From Glycomyces salinus (lineage in GTDB: Bacteria; Actinomycetota; Actinomycetes; Mycobacteriales; Micromonosporaceae): a DNA stretch of 64,000 nucleotides. The stretch spans positions 62,001-126,000 of the forward strand of contig NZ_JAELXW010000001.1 of assembly GCF_016428645.1 (NCBI RefSeq). Reading direction: 5' to 3'. The translations under genes and the position numbers were made by a program. Below, one piece after another: positions 55,083 to 64,000 of the stretch. The notes under the pieces were generated by a model. That model saw only the letters and a list, made by a program, of their open reading frames with translations. It had not been told where the DNA came from and did not search any database. The first letter of the stretch is position 1, and each line of letters begins with the position of its first letter.

Positions 55083-57380
55083 CTATTCACGCTCCAGCTC
55101 GACCTTCGTGGGCTTGCCCGCAACTTCGATGACACTCACACTAGCGATGTCGGCGGGGCCGCGCGCCACCAGGGCAACTGTTTCAGAAACTGTTTCGACG
55201 GTGATGACCGTGTCGCCGTCGACGTCGGAGAGCGTCAGGCCCTCTTCCGGTGCGCCCCAGACCTCGAGGGTGATCGCCTCGAACGGCTCGTCGCCGAGGG
55301 TCTGCCCCGGCTCGACGCGCGGGATGATCGCGCCGTAGCGGACGTACAGCGGGAAGGTCTCCAGGCCGTGCTCGGTGTCGACGTAGCGTCCGCCCTCGAC
55401 GACCTCCTTGGTCCAGAAGTCGATCCACCTGCCCCGCGGAAGGTAGACCTTGCGGCGTCCGGACGGGTCGTTGACCGGGGCGACCAGGAGGTCGCGGCCG
55501 AGCCGGTACTCCTGGTCGGCGGTCCAGGCGATCGGGTCGTCGGGGGTGTCGACGTTCAGGCCGCGCAGCATCGGCTCGCCGGTGCGGGCCGAGCGGACCG
55601 CCGCCGAGTACAGGTACGGCGCCAGCGAGTAGCGCAGTTCGAGCGATTCGACCGCGAGCCGCTCGGCCTGCTCGCTGAACTCCCACGGCTCGCGGGTGGT
55701 GGTGCCGTGGTAGCGCAGCAGCGGGGAGAGCGCGCCGAACTGGGCCCAGCGGATGTAGAGCTCGTCCGACGGGCGGCCGTTGAAGCCGCCGGTGTCGTGC
55801 GACCAGTAGGGGATGCCCGAGAGGCCGTGGCTGATGCCGCCGCGGATGGTGCCGCCCAGGCCCGCCCAGGTGGTCTGGACGTCGCCGGACCACTGGGCGG
55901 CGTGGCGCTGCCCGCCGAGGTAGGACGAACGGGCCCAGACCAGCTCGTGGCCGTTGATCTCCCGGGTGACCTCGCACACCGCGTCGTTGTAGAGCAGGGT
56001 GTAGACGTTGTGCAGCTCGGTGCCGGTCATGCCGTTGTGGGCCACGGAGTCGAACGGGACGCCCTCGGCGAAGTCGGTCTTGTAGGCGGCCGCGCCGGCG
56101 CGCAGCGGGCCCCGCAGCAGTTCCTTCCACCACTCGACGGCGTCGGGATTGGTGAAGTCGACGATGCCGCCGGGCTCGTGCGAGCCGTTCCAGGTGTCGG
56201 CCACGTAGGTCTCGCCGGCGGCGTTCTTGAGGAAGTAGCCCTTGCTGTCGCCCTCGGCGAACACCGGGGACTTGTGGGAGATGTAGGAGTTCATCCACAG
56301 GCAGACCTTGAAGCCCTGCTCGGCCAGATCGGCGAGCATCTTCTCGGGCTCGGGGAAGGCGGCCGGGTCCCACTGGAGGTCGGACCAGTGGGGCTCGTGC
56401 TGCCAGAAGGTGTCCAGGTGGAGCACGTCGCAGGGGATGCCCCGCTCGCGGATCTTCTTGGCCCGGTCCATCACGCGGTCCTGGCTGTCCCGGAAGAAGC
56501 CCGAGGAGATCCAGGTTCCGAACGCCCACTTCGGGGGGAGCACGGGGCGGCAGGTCAGCGCGTCGAAGCGCTCGAGGAACTCCAGGGGGCCGGGCGCGTC
56601 GAGGACGAAGTACTCCAGGACCTCGTCGGGGGCGACGATCTCGACGGCGCCGTGCGTGGCCTGGGCCATGTCGAACTCGACCGGGGCCCCGGAGTTGACC
56701 AGGACCGCGTAGCCGCGGTCGGACAGGTAGAGCGGCACGTTCTTGTAGGCGCGGATGGACTCCGAGCCGAAGGCGTCGAAGTTCCAGATCACCGGGCGCT
56801 GGCCGCGGGCGTTGAGCGGGGCGAAGCGCTCGCCGAACCCGGCGAACGCCTCGTCGGGCGGGCAGGTGAAGGACTCGTGGTAGGCGGCCGGTTCGCCGTC
56901 GACGAGGGACCGTCCGAACGGCAGGGTGCGCAGGCGTCCGGAGATGTCCTGCTCGCCGGGGTTCTGGGCGACCAGGGTGCGTCCCGAGGCGTCCTCGTAG
57001 CGCAGCGACCAGGTCGCGAGCGTGGCTACGGCGCGCACCGGGCCGGCGTCGACGGTGACGGTGCCGCCCTCGACCGAGACCTTGGCCCGATCGTAGGTTC
57101 CGGCGTGGACCATCTCGGTGATCCGCTCGGAGGCGGGGCGGGCCGCCGGGTCGGCCGAGAGGCGGGCGCGCACCACGCCCTCGGCGACGGCGGCGAGGTC
57201 GACGTAGAGTTCCTCGTCGGCCGAGGTGCGGGCCTTGAGCAGGACCGAGGCGGGGCCGGCCTCGACGACCTCGGCGGCCCGGACCGCCGACAGGCCCTCC
57301 TCACCGGGGCCGCGCTGGTGCAGCTCCGGGGGCTCGGCGAAGAAGAACTCGCGTGCGACCAGCGGTGGGCGGTAAGGCAT
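55083..57380 (-). CDS. GH31 glycosidase, alpha-xylosidase (YicI-like)
   Basis: The 765-residue GH31 enzyme is predicted to be cytosolic, without signal peptide. It shows the YicI-type nucleophile motif AYKTDFAEGVPFD, LHLDTFWQ, WARSSYLGGQRHAAQWSGD and SGIPYWSHDTGGF, and a small DUF4968/5110-type beta region at the ends. YicI-type enzymes release alpha-linked xylose from xyloglucan or isoprimeverose oligosaccharides, which xylB and xylA then use. ATG 57380 has AGGAG five bases upstream; the open frame upstream is unsupported. The ROK operator lies about 110 bp upstream. Confidence 0.95.
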   Translation of the reverse strand: MPYRPPLVAREFFFAEPPELHQRGPGEEGLSAVRAAEVVEAGPASVLLKARTSADEELYVDLAAVAEGVVRARLSADPAARPASERITEMVHAGTYDRAKVSVEGGTVTVDAGPVRAVATLATWSLRYEDASGRTLVAQNPGEQDISGRLRTLPFGRSLVDGEPAAYHESFTCPPDEAFAGFGERFAPLNARGQRPVIWNFDAFGSESIRAYKNVPLYLSDRGYAVLVNSGAPVEFDMAQATHGAVEIVAPDEVLEYFVLDAPGPLEFLERFDALTCRPVLPPKWAFGTWISSGFFRDSQDRVMDRAKKIRERGIPCDVLHLDTFWQHEPHWSDLQWDPAAFPEPEKMLADLAEQGFKVCLWMNSYISHKSPVFAEGDSKGYFLKNAAGETYVADTWNGSHEPGGIVDFTNPDAVEWWKELLRGPLRAGAAAYKTDFAEGVPFDSVAHNGMTGTELHNVYTLLYNDAVCEVTREINGHELVWARSSYLGGQRHAAQWSGDVQTTWAGLGGTIRGGISHGLSGIPYWSHDTGGFNGRPSDELYIRWAQFGALSPLLRYHGTTTREPWEFSEQAERLAVESLELRYSLAPYLYSAAVRSARTGEPMLRGLNVDTPDDPIAWTADQEYRLGRDLLVAPVNDPSGRRKVYLPRGRWIDFWTKEVVEGGRYVDTEHGLETFPLYVRYGAIIPRVEPGQTLGDEPFEAITLEVWGAPEEGLTLSDVDGDTVITVETVSETVALVARGPADIASVSVIEVAGKPTKVELERE

Positions 57381-57486
57381 CGTGTCTCCTGCAGTTCGAG
57401 GTTTCCAACTTGCTCGCCTCTCACGGCGAACCCTGCGGGCCGCCGCTGCGGCCCCGCGCCGCCGGTCCGGTCCGGTGGGCGTCGCC

Positions 57487-57518
57487 TTTAGTTTATCGAC
57501 TAATCCAACAAATGACAT
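57487..57518 (-). promoter_or_regulatory. ROK/XylR-like operator and promoter of GH31-xylB-xylA
   Basis: TTTAGTT-N13-AACAAAT has the same 13-bp spacing as the transporter operator, and the first 13 bases (TTTAGTTTATCGA) are identical to those at 41236. On the minus strand TAAACT (57490-57495) and ATGTCA (57513-57518), 17 bp apart, form the likely promoter, so the repressor would cover the -10. Confidence 0.75.
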
Positions 57519-57529
57519 CGGGGGGCATT

Positions 57530-57555
57530 GCATTACTTCATGCGAACCCGGGTAC
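57530..57555 (+). promoter_or_regulatory. Sigma-B-type promoter of dps
   Basis: GCATT-N15-GGGTAC fits the streptomycete stress sigma-factor consensus GNNTN-N14/16-GGGTAY. It lies about 60 bp upstream of the dps start. Confidence 0.6.
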
Positions 57556-57614
57556 TGCCCCACTACCCTGAATGAGAGACCAGAGGAACCGAACGCTCCC
57601 TGCGAGGTGTCGAG

Positions 57615-58085
57615 ATGTCAACCGTCCGCTCCAGCTTGACCGAAGAGAACCGCAAGATAGCCGCCGACGCGCTCCAGGGCGCCCTGGTCGACCTCATCGA
57701 CCTGTCGCTGATCGGCAAGCAGGCCCACTGGAACGTCTACGGGAAGCACTTCCGCTCGCTCCACCTCCAGCTCGACGAGACCGTCAACACCGCCCGCAAC
57801 GCGGCCGACACCGTCGCCGAGCGCGCCATCGCGATCGGCGCCAGCGCCGACGGGCGGGCGCTCACGGTCGCCGACGAGTCCTCGGCTCCCAAGATCGAGC
57901 CCGGCCAGATCGCCGACAGCGAGGTCGTCTCCCTGTTCATCGACGCCTACACGGCGATCATAGGCAAGATGCGCGAACGCATCGAAGTGACCGACACCGC
58001 CGACCCGGTCACCCAGGACATCCTCATCGGCATCACCGCCGAGCTGGAGAAGCAGTCCTGGATGTTCCAGGCCGAATTGAACTGA
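57615..58085 (+). CDS. dps: Dps-family DNA-binding ferritin
   Basis: This 156-residue ferritin-like protein forms dodecamers that store iron and protect DNA. It has the ferroxidase residues in KQAHWNVYGKHFRSLHLQLDE and LEKQSWMFQAEL at the end. The N-terminus is short and only weakly basic, so DNA binding is uncertain. The ATG is preceded by GAGG about six bases upstream. The promoter is of stress-sigma type, and the gene diverges from the xylose operon. Confidence 0.95.
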   Translation: MSTVRSSLTEENRKIAADALQGALVDLIDLSLIGKQAHWNVYGKHFRSLHLQLDETVNTARNAADTVAERAIAIGASADGRALTVADESSAPKIEPGQIADSEVVSLFIDAYTAIIGKMRERIEVTDTADPVTQDILIGITAELEKQSWMFQAELN

Positions 58086-58113
58086 GGGCCCGGGTTCGCA
58101 CCCCCGGACCCTC
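58082..58113. terminator. Hairpin between dps and xylanase genes
   Basis: A 12-bp stem with one mismatch (58082-58093 with 58102-58113) overlaps the dps stop and lies between two convergent genes. Confidence 0.7.
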
Positions 58114-58135
58114 ACCCTCTGTCGAACGGTCGGCG

Positions 58136-59542
58136 TCAGCCGGCTTGGCAGGTCACCGACGGCTCAGCGCTGGTTCCCGATCCGATGAAGCCGAACACCT
58201 CCCTGGTCTGGCCCGCGCCGACGCCGGCGTTCCAGCCCACGTCGCCCGCGGTCACCGTCGACCCCGAGGTCGAGATGTCGGCGTTCCACGAACTGGATAT
58301 GGACTGCCCGCTCGGCCAGTCCCACGTGAGCGTCCAGCCGTCCACGGCCGCCTGGCCCGCGGTGACCGACACATTGGCCTGCCAGCCCGAGCCCCAGTCG
58401 TTGACCACCTCGATCCGGGCGGTGCAGTCGCCGTCCGCGGGCGGGGTGGTCTCGTCGGGCGGAGTGGTGTCGTCGGGCGGGGTGGTCTCGTCCGGGTCGC
58501 CGCCGAGGGCGTTCAGGACCGCGTCGTAGGCCGGCTTCTTGCTGCCGTCGTCGTTGAACAGCAGCGGGTCGCCCTGGCCGTCGAACACGTCGGGCACCCA
58601 CGAGTCGCTGTCGCGCACGCCCCAGACCGTCACGCCCGAGCAGTCGGCCAGGTTGGTGCAGATGTTCACCACGCGCTCGAAGTCCTGCGCCTGCTGCTCG
58701 AACATCTGCTGGCTGCTGGGCAGGTCCATGCGGATGTCCAGCTCGGTGATGCGCACCTTCAGGCCGAGGTCGGCGAAGCGCTGGAGGTTCTGCTCCATGT
58801 TGCCGGGCACCTGGCCCAGGATCAGGTGGGCCTGGAAGCCCATCCCGTCCAGCAGGCCCTGGTTCACCAGGCCCTGCGCCAGCTCGTAGTACCGGTCGGA
58901 CTTGGCGTTGATCCCGTCGATGGAGTAGTCGTTCATGTATAGGTCGGCGTTCGGGTCGGCCTGGCGGGCGAACTCGAACGCGTCGGTGATGTAGCTCTCG
59001 CCGAGCCCTTGGAGCCAGAACGAGTCGCGCAGCTGGCCGTTGTTGTCGCTGACGACCTCGTTGACCACGTCCCAGGCGAACACGTCGCCCTCGAAGTGGT
59101 CCATCACGGTCGTGATGTGGTCCTGCATCGACTGGCGCAGCGTCTGGCCGGACTCGTTCTCGACCCAGTCGGGAGACTGGCTGTGCCAGACCAGGGTGTG
59201 CCCGTAGACGGACTGCCCGTTCTGCTGGGCGAAGGCGACCAGCGTGTCGGCCTGGCCGAAGTTGTACTGGCCCTTGCTGGGCTGCAGGGTCTCCATCTTC
59301 ATCACGTTCTCGGCGGTGACCGAGTTGAACTCGGTGGCCACGATGTCGCGATAGGTCTGGTCGTTCTGGAGTTTGTTGACGTCGACGGCGACGCCGATGT
59401 CGATGCCGAGCGCATCTGCGGCACCGCGGAGGGTGGTCTGCGCATGGGCGTACTGGGCCGACAGCGCGACGCCGGCGAACGCCACGACCGCGGCCACGAT
59501 CCCCGCGATCCATGCTCGACGGCGGGTGCGAGTTTGCAACAC
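58136..59542 (-). CDS. Secreted GH10 endo-xylanase with CBM2
   Basis: The 468-residue protein has a signal peptide (1-34, ending AHA), a GH10 domain (about 35-350) with acid/base E162 in WDVVNEV and nucleophile E267 in ITELDI, a Thr/Pro linker of ETTPPD repeats (350-370) and a C-terminal family 2 carbohydrate-binding module (372-466) with terminal Cys pair and exposed Trps. It cuts xylan outside the cell. GTG 59542 has GAGGAG five bases upstream. A LacI/CebR-type operator lies just after its promoter. Confidence 0.96.
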   Translation of the reverse strand: MLQTRTRRRAWIAGIVAAVVAFAGVALSAQYAHAQTTLRGAADALGIDIGVAVDVNKLQNDQTYRDIVATEFNSVTAENVMKMETLQPSKGQYNFGQADTLVAFAQQNGQSVYGHTLVWHSQSPDWVENESGQTLRQSMQDHITTVMDHFEGDVFAWDVVNEVVSDNNGQLRDSFWLQGLGESYITDAFEFARQADPNADLYMNDYSIDGINAKSDRYYELAQGLVNQGLLDGMGFQAHLILGQVPGNMEQNLQRFADLGLKVRITELDIRMDLPSSQQMFEQQAQDFERVVNICTNLADCSGVTVWGVRDSDSWVPDVFDGQGDPLLFNDDGSKKPAYDAVLNALGGDPDETTPPDDTTPPDETTPPADGDCTARIEVVNDWGSGWQANVSVTAGQAAVDGWTLTWDWPSGQSISSSWNADISTSGSTVTAGDVGWNAGVGAGQTREVFGFIGSGTSAEPSVTCQAG

Positions 59543-59611
59543 TATTGCTCCTCATGCTTCTGCCGCGCGTGAGGGAACGAGGCTGTTCCGAAGTACTTGG
59601 CCCCACCGGAG

Positions 59612-59667
59612 GCGGAGCGCTCCCAGTGAGGTGAGCACAGCCTAGCGGATACATAGATCTTGGTCAA
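59612..59667 (-). promoter_or_regulatory. Promoter and LacI/CebR-like operator of the xylanase gene
   Basis: On the minus strand TTGACC (59662-59667) and TAGGCT (59639-59644) are 17 bp apart. Directly downstream, 59612-59625 reads GCGGAGCGCTCCCA, matching the CebR consensus TGGGAGCGCTCCCA at 12 of 14 positions. Confidence 0.65.
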
Positions 59668-59697
59668 TGCCGCCAGATCGGCGGGACCCGGAGACGA

Positions 59698-59732
59698 CGG
59701 AGGGCGGGCCCCGCAATCGGGCCCGCCCTCCG
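59698..59732 (-). terminator. Terminator of leuS
   Basis: A perfect 14-bp stem (59698-59711 with 59719-59732) and a 7-nt loop follow the leuS stop by 8 bp. Confidence 0.85.
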
Positions 59733-59740
59733 CTCGCGAG

Positions 59741-62557
<2,817 letters not shown>

Positions 62558-62629
62558 CGGTGGTCATCCTGTGGCTCGTGTGCTTCTTCGGTTTCGGTCG
62601 GCGTATTCGGGGAATCTAACCCAGACACG

Positions 62630-62714
62630 AAAAAACCCCTGAACACGCCGGGCCAATTTATGGCTCGCAAGCTCGCCAAGGGGGTCGCCGCGCTGAGGTT
62701 CAGATCAGCACGGC
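62630..62714 (-). promoter_or_regulatory. leuS attenuator
   Basis: Right after the leader peptide a 10-bp hairpin (62705-62714 with 62687-62696, one G-U) carries CUGAAC in its loop, which can pair with GUUCAG (62639-62644). Downstream, CCCCCU (62679-62684) can pair with AGGGG (62636-62640) followed by T6 (62635-62630), a terminator. The two pairings compete, as in classical attenuation; I did not compute folds. Confidence 0.65.
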
Positions 62715-62746
62715 TATATAAGAAGCAGCTCGAATCGCCGAGGCAT
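62714..62746 (-). CDS. leuS leader peptide (MPRRFELLLI)
   Basis: This 10-residue reading frame holds three consecutive Leu codons (CTG CTT CTT), two of them rare in this GC-rich genome. The -10 TACACT (62753-62758) is six bases upstream of its ATG, so it would be translated from a leaderless transcript. The frame ends at the base of the attenuator hairpin, so a ribosome stalled at the Leu codons would alter folding. Confidence 0.7.
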   Translation of the reverse strand: MPRRFELLLI

Positions 62747-62890
62747 GGCCCCAGTGTAGCCGATCGCTCCGCAGGTGGCGCGGCCTATTCGGTGGGGCTG
62801 TCGAGCTGGGAGCGGCCGAGTACGATTGCGGGCAAGCGACGATCACGGCACGCCTTCCCCGCTCCATGAACCACATCCCCGGGAGGACCA

Positions 62891-63898
62891 TTGGCTTTCG
62901 AGTCATCCCCGCAGCAGGCACAGGCGCAGGCGCCGACACCTTTGAGCCCGCAGGAGTTCAAGGCGACGGCCGAGGCGATCCTGACCAATGTCGAGTGGGT
63001 CATCGAGGGCAAGGCCCCGACGATCCGGCTCGCTCTGGCGGTGATGCTCGCCGAGGGCCATCTCTTGCTCGAGGACGTGCCGGGGGTGGGCAAGACCCAA
63101 CTGGCCAAGGCCCTGGCGAAGTCGGTCGACTGCACCGTCCGGCGCATCCAGTTCACCCCCGACCTGCTGCCTTCGGACGTGACCGGAGTCAGCGTCTTCG
63201 ACCCCGAGAAGCGCGACTTCGTCTTCAAGGCCGGAGCGATCTTCGGCAACCTGATCCTCGGCGACGAGATCAACCGGGCCAGCCCCAAGACCCAGGCCGC
63301 GCTCCTGGAGTGCATGGAGGAGCGCCAGGTCACCGTCGACGGCAACACCTACCGGCTGCGCAGCCCGTTCATGGTCATCGCGACCCAGAACCCGGTGGAG
63401 ATGGAGGGCACCTACCCCCTCCCCGAGGCCCAGCGCGACCGCTTCGCCGCCCGCCTGGCCATCGGCTACCCGGACGTGGGCGCCGAGCTGGCGATGCTCG
63501 ACCACCGCGGCGAGTTCAACCCGCTGGAAGCACTCAAACCCGTGTGCGACGGCGAGACCGTGGTGCGCATGATCGCGACCGCCCGCGCCGTCCACCTGGC
63601 CCCCGAGCTCAAGCGCTACGCGGTGGACCTGGTCAACGCCACCCGCTCCAACGCGCAGCTCAAGCTCGGGGCGAGCCCGCGGGCGACGCTCCAACTGCTG
63701 CGGTGCGCGCGGGTCCTGGCGGCCATGGACGGCCGCGACTTCGCCCTGCCCGACGACATCCAGCAACTGGCCGTCCCGGTGCTGGCCCACCGTCTCATCC
63801 CGACCGCCGAGACCACCATGGGCGGCGGCGACAGCACCGCGATCGTGGCCGACATCCTCCGCCACGTCCCGATCGTCTCCCAACCGGGGAGGTACTAG
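62891..63898 (+). CDS. MoxR-family AAA ATPase
   Basis: The 335-residue ATPase has Walker A EDVPGVGKTQLAK, Walker B LILGDEINRA, sensor ATQNPVEMEGTYPLPEAQRDRF and a helical lid. MoxR proteins act as chaperones that activate partners with VWA or DUF58 domains; the DUF58 gene next to it fits. The start is TTG 62891 with GGGAGG four bases upstream. The gene is divergent from leuS. Confidence 0.93.
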   Translation: MAFESSPQQAQAQAPTPLSPQEFKATAEAILTNVEWVIEGKAPTIRLALAVMLAEGHLLLEDVPGVGKTQLAKALAKSVDCTVRRIQFTPDLLPSDVTGVSVFDPEKRDFVFKAGAIFGNLILGDEINRASPKTQAALLECMEERQVTVDGNTYRLRSPFMVIATQNPVEMEGTYPLPEAQRDRFAARLAIGYPDVGAELAMLDHRGEFNPLEALKPVCDGETVVRMIATARAVHLAPELKRYAVDLVNATRSNAQLKLGASPRATLQLLRCARVLAAMDGRDFALPDDIQQLAVPVLAHRLIPTAETTMGGGDSTAIVADILRHVPIVSQPGRY

Positions 63899-63900
63899 GG

Positions 63901-64000
63901 GTGGAGCTCACCGGGCGCGGGAAGACCCTGCTGGCCGTGAGCCTCGCGGTCGGACTCACCGCCCTGGCGGTGGGCGAGGGAGACCTGCTTCGGGCCGCCA
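63901..64000 (+). CDS. DUF58 protein, partial (5' end)
   Basis: Only 33 codons are inside the window. GTG 63901 starts two bases after the MoxR stop, and the encoded start (VELTGRGKTLLAVSLAVGLTALAVGEGDLLRAA, split by a hydrophobic helix) has the usual LTGRG start and membrane helix of DUF58 proteins encoded next to MoxR. The rest is beyond the end. Confidence 0.7.
   Translation, partial: MELTGRGKTLLAVSLAVGLTALAVGEGDLLRAA

Larger units (their letters stand above)
57381..57614. other. Divergent control region of xylose operon and dps
   Basis: The 234-bp region contains the ROK operator and xylose promoter on one side and a sigma-B-type promoter for dps on the other; both are listed separately. 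Confidence 0.55.

Noticed and set aside
62558-62760. T-box leader before leuS
   Set aside because: No T-box (TGGNACC) or Stem I landmarks; a Leu-codon leader peptide with a terminator explains the region better.

Overview
The window is a 64 kb chromosomal stretch from a high-GC actinomycete. Evidence: GC near 70 %, many GTG/TTG starts, PASTA-less membrane Ser/Thr kinases, DUF3046 next to recA, a SAV_6107-type HEPN protein, a SARP/BTAD regulator, an AcnR-like TetR protein and mycobacterial-type promoter motifs. RecA carries an intein of the kind known from Mycobacterium leprae. The family cannot be fixed by eye; a Glycomycetaceae/Micromonosporales-like organism is a guess. I see no prophage, insertion sequence, CRISPR array, rRNA or tRNA.

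Layout. 0.1-9.9 kb: Ser/Thr kinase, aspS, a HEPN protein behind a perfect LexA (SOS) box, a metF-membrane protein-TPR operon diverging from a polyprenyl synthetase gene, a cell-surface protein and a PrsW protease pair. 10-14.2 kb: amino-acid synthesis (ilvE, leuB, serA). 15-18 kb: recX, intein-bearing recA and DUF3046, with a PafBC-type (RecA-NDp) promoter. 18-31 kb: TetR regulator, DoxX, a second Ser/Thr kinase, a DEAD-box helicase with 38-residue Arg/Gly repeats, three tandem double-GNAT acetyltransferases, an ECF sigma factor with a coupled membrane protein, a cold-shock protein and an ABC exporter. 31-35 kb: small HTH (possibly Gbn-like) protein, polytopic membrane protein, ABC-F ATPase, M23 peptidase.

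Two blocks form a xylan/xylo-oligosaccharide system. Block 1 (35.6-45 kb) has a LacI regulator, a large GH3 glycosidase with two identical palindromic operators, a ROK repressor and a divergent CUT1-type sugar ABC transporter. Block 2 (52.4-59.5 kb) has a GH31 (YicI-like alpha-xylosidase)-xylB-xylA operon and a secreted GH10 xylanase with CBM2. The same XylR/ROK-like element (TTTAGTT-N13-inverted half) overlaps the promoters of both the transporter and the GH31-xylB-xylA operon, which ties the two blocks into one likely regulon. Between them lie a DrrAB exporter with its convergent SARP-NTPase regulator, an Imm1-like protein, a Pat-type acetyltransferase, a possible small RNA and a VapBC pair. 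A Dps gene with a sigma-B-type promoter diverges from the xylose operon.

59.7-64 kb: leuS with a leaderless 10-residue leader peptide containing three Leu codons and an attenuator, then a MoxR ATPase and the start of a DUF58 gene running off the window. Starts were chosen by Shine-Dalgarno position, homology and leaderless promoter geometry; many differ from the longest open frame.
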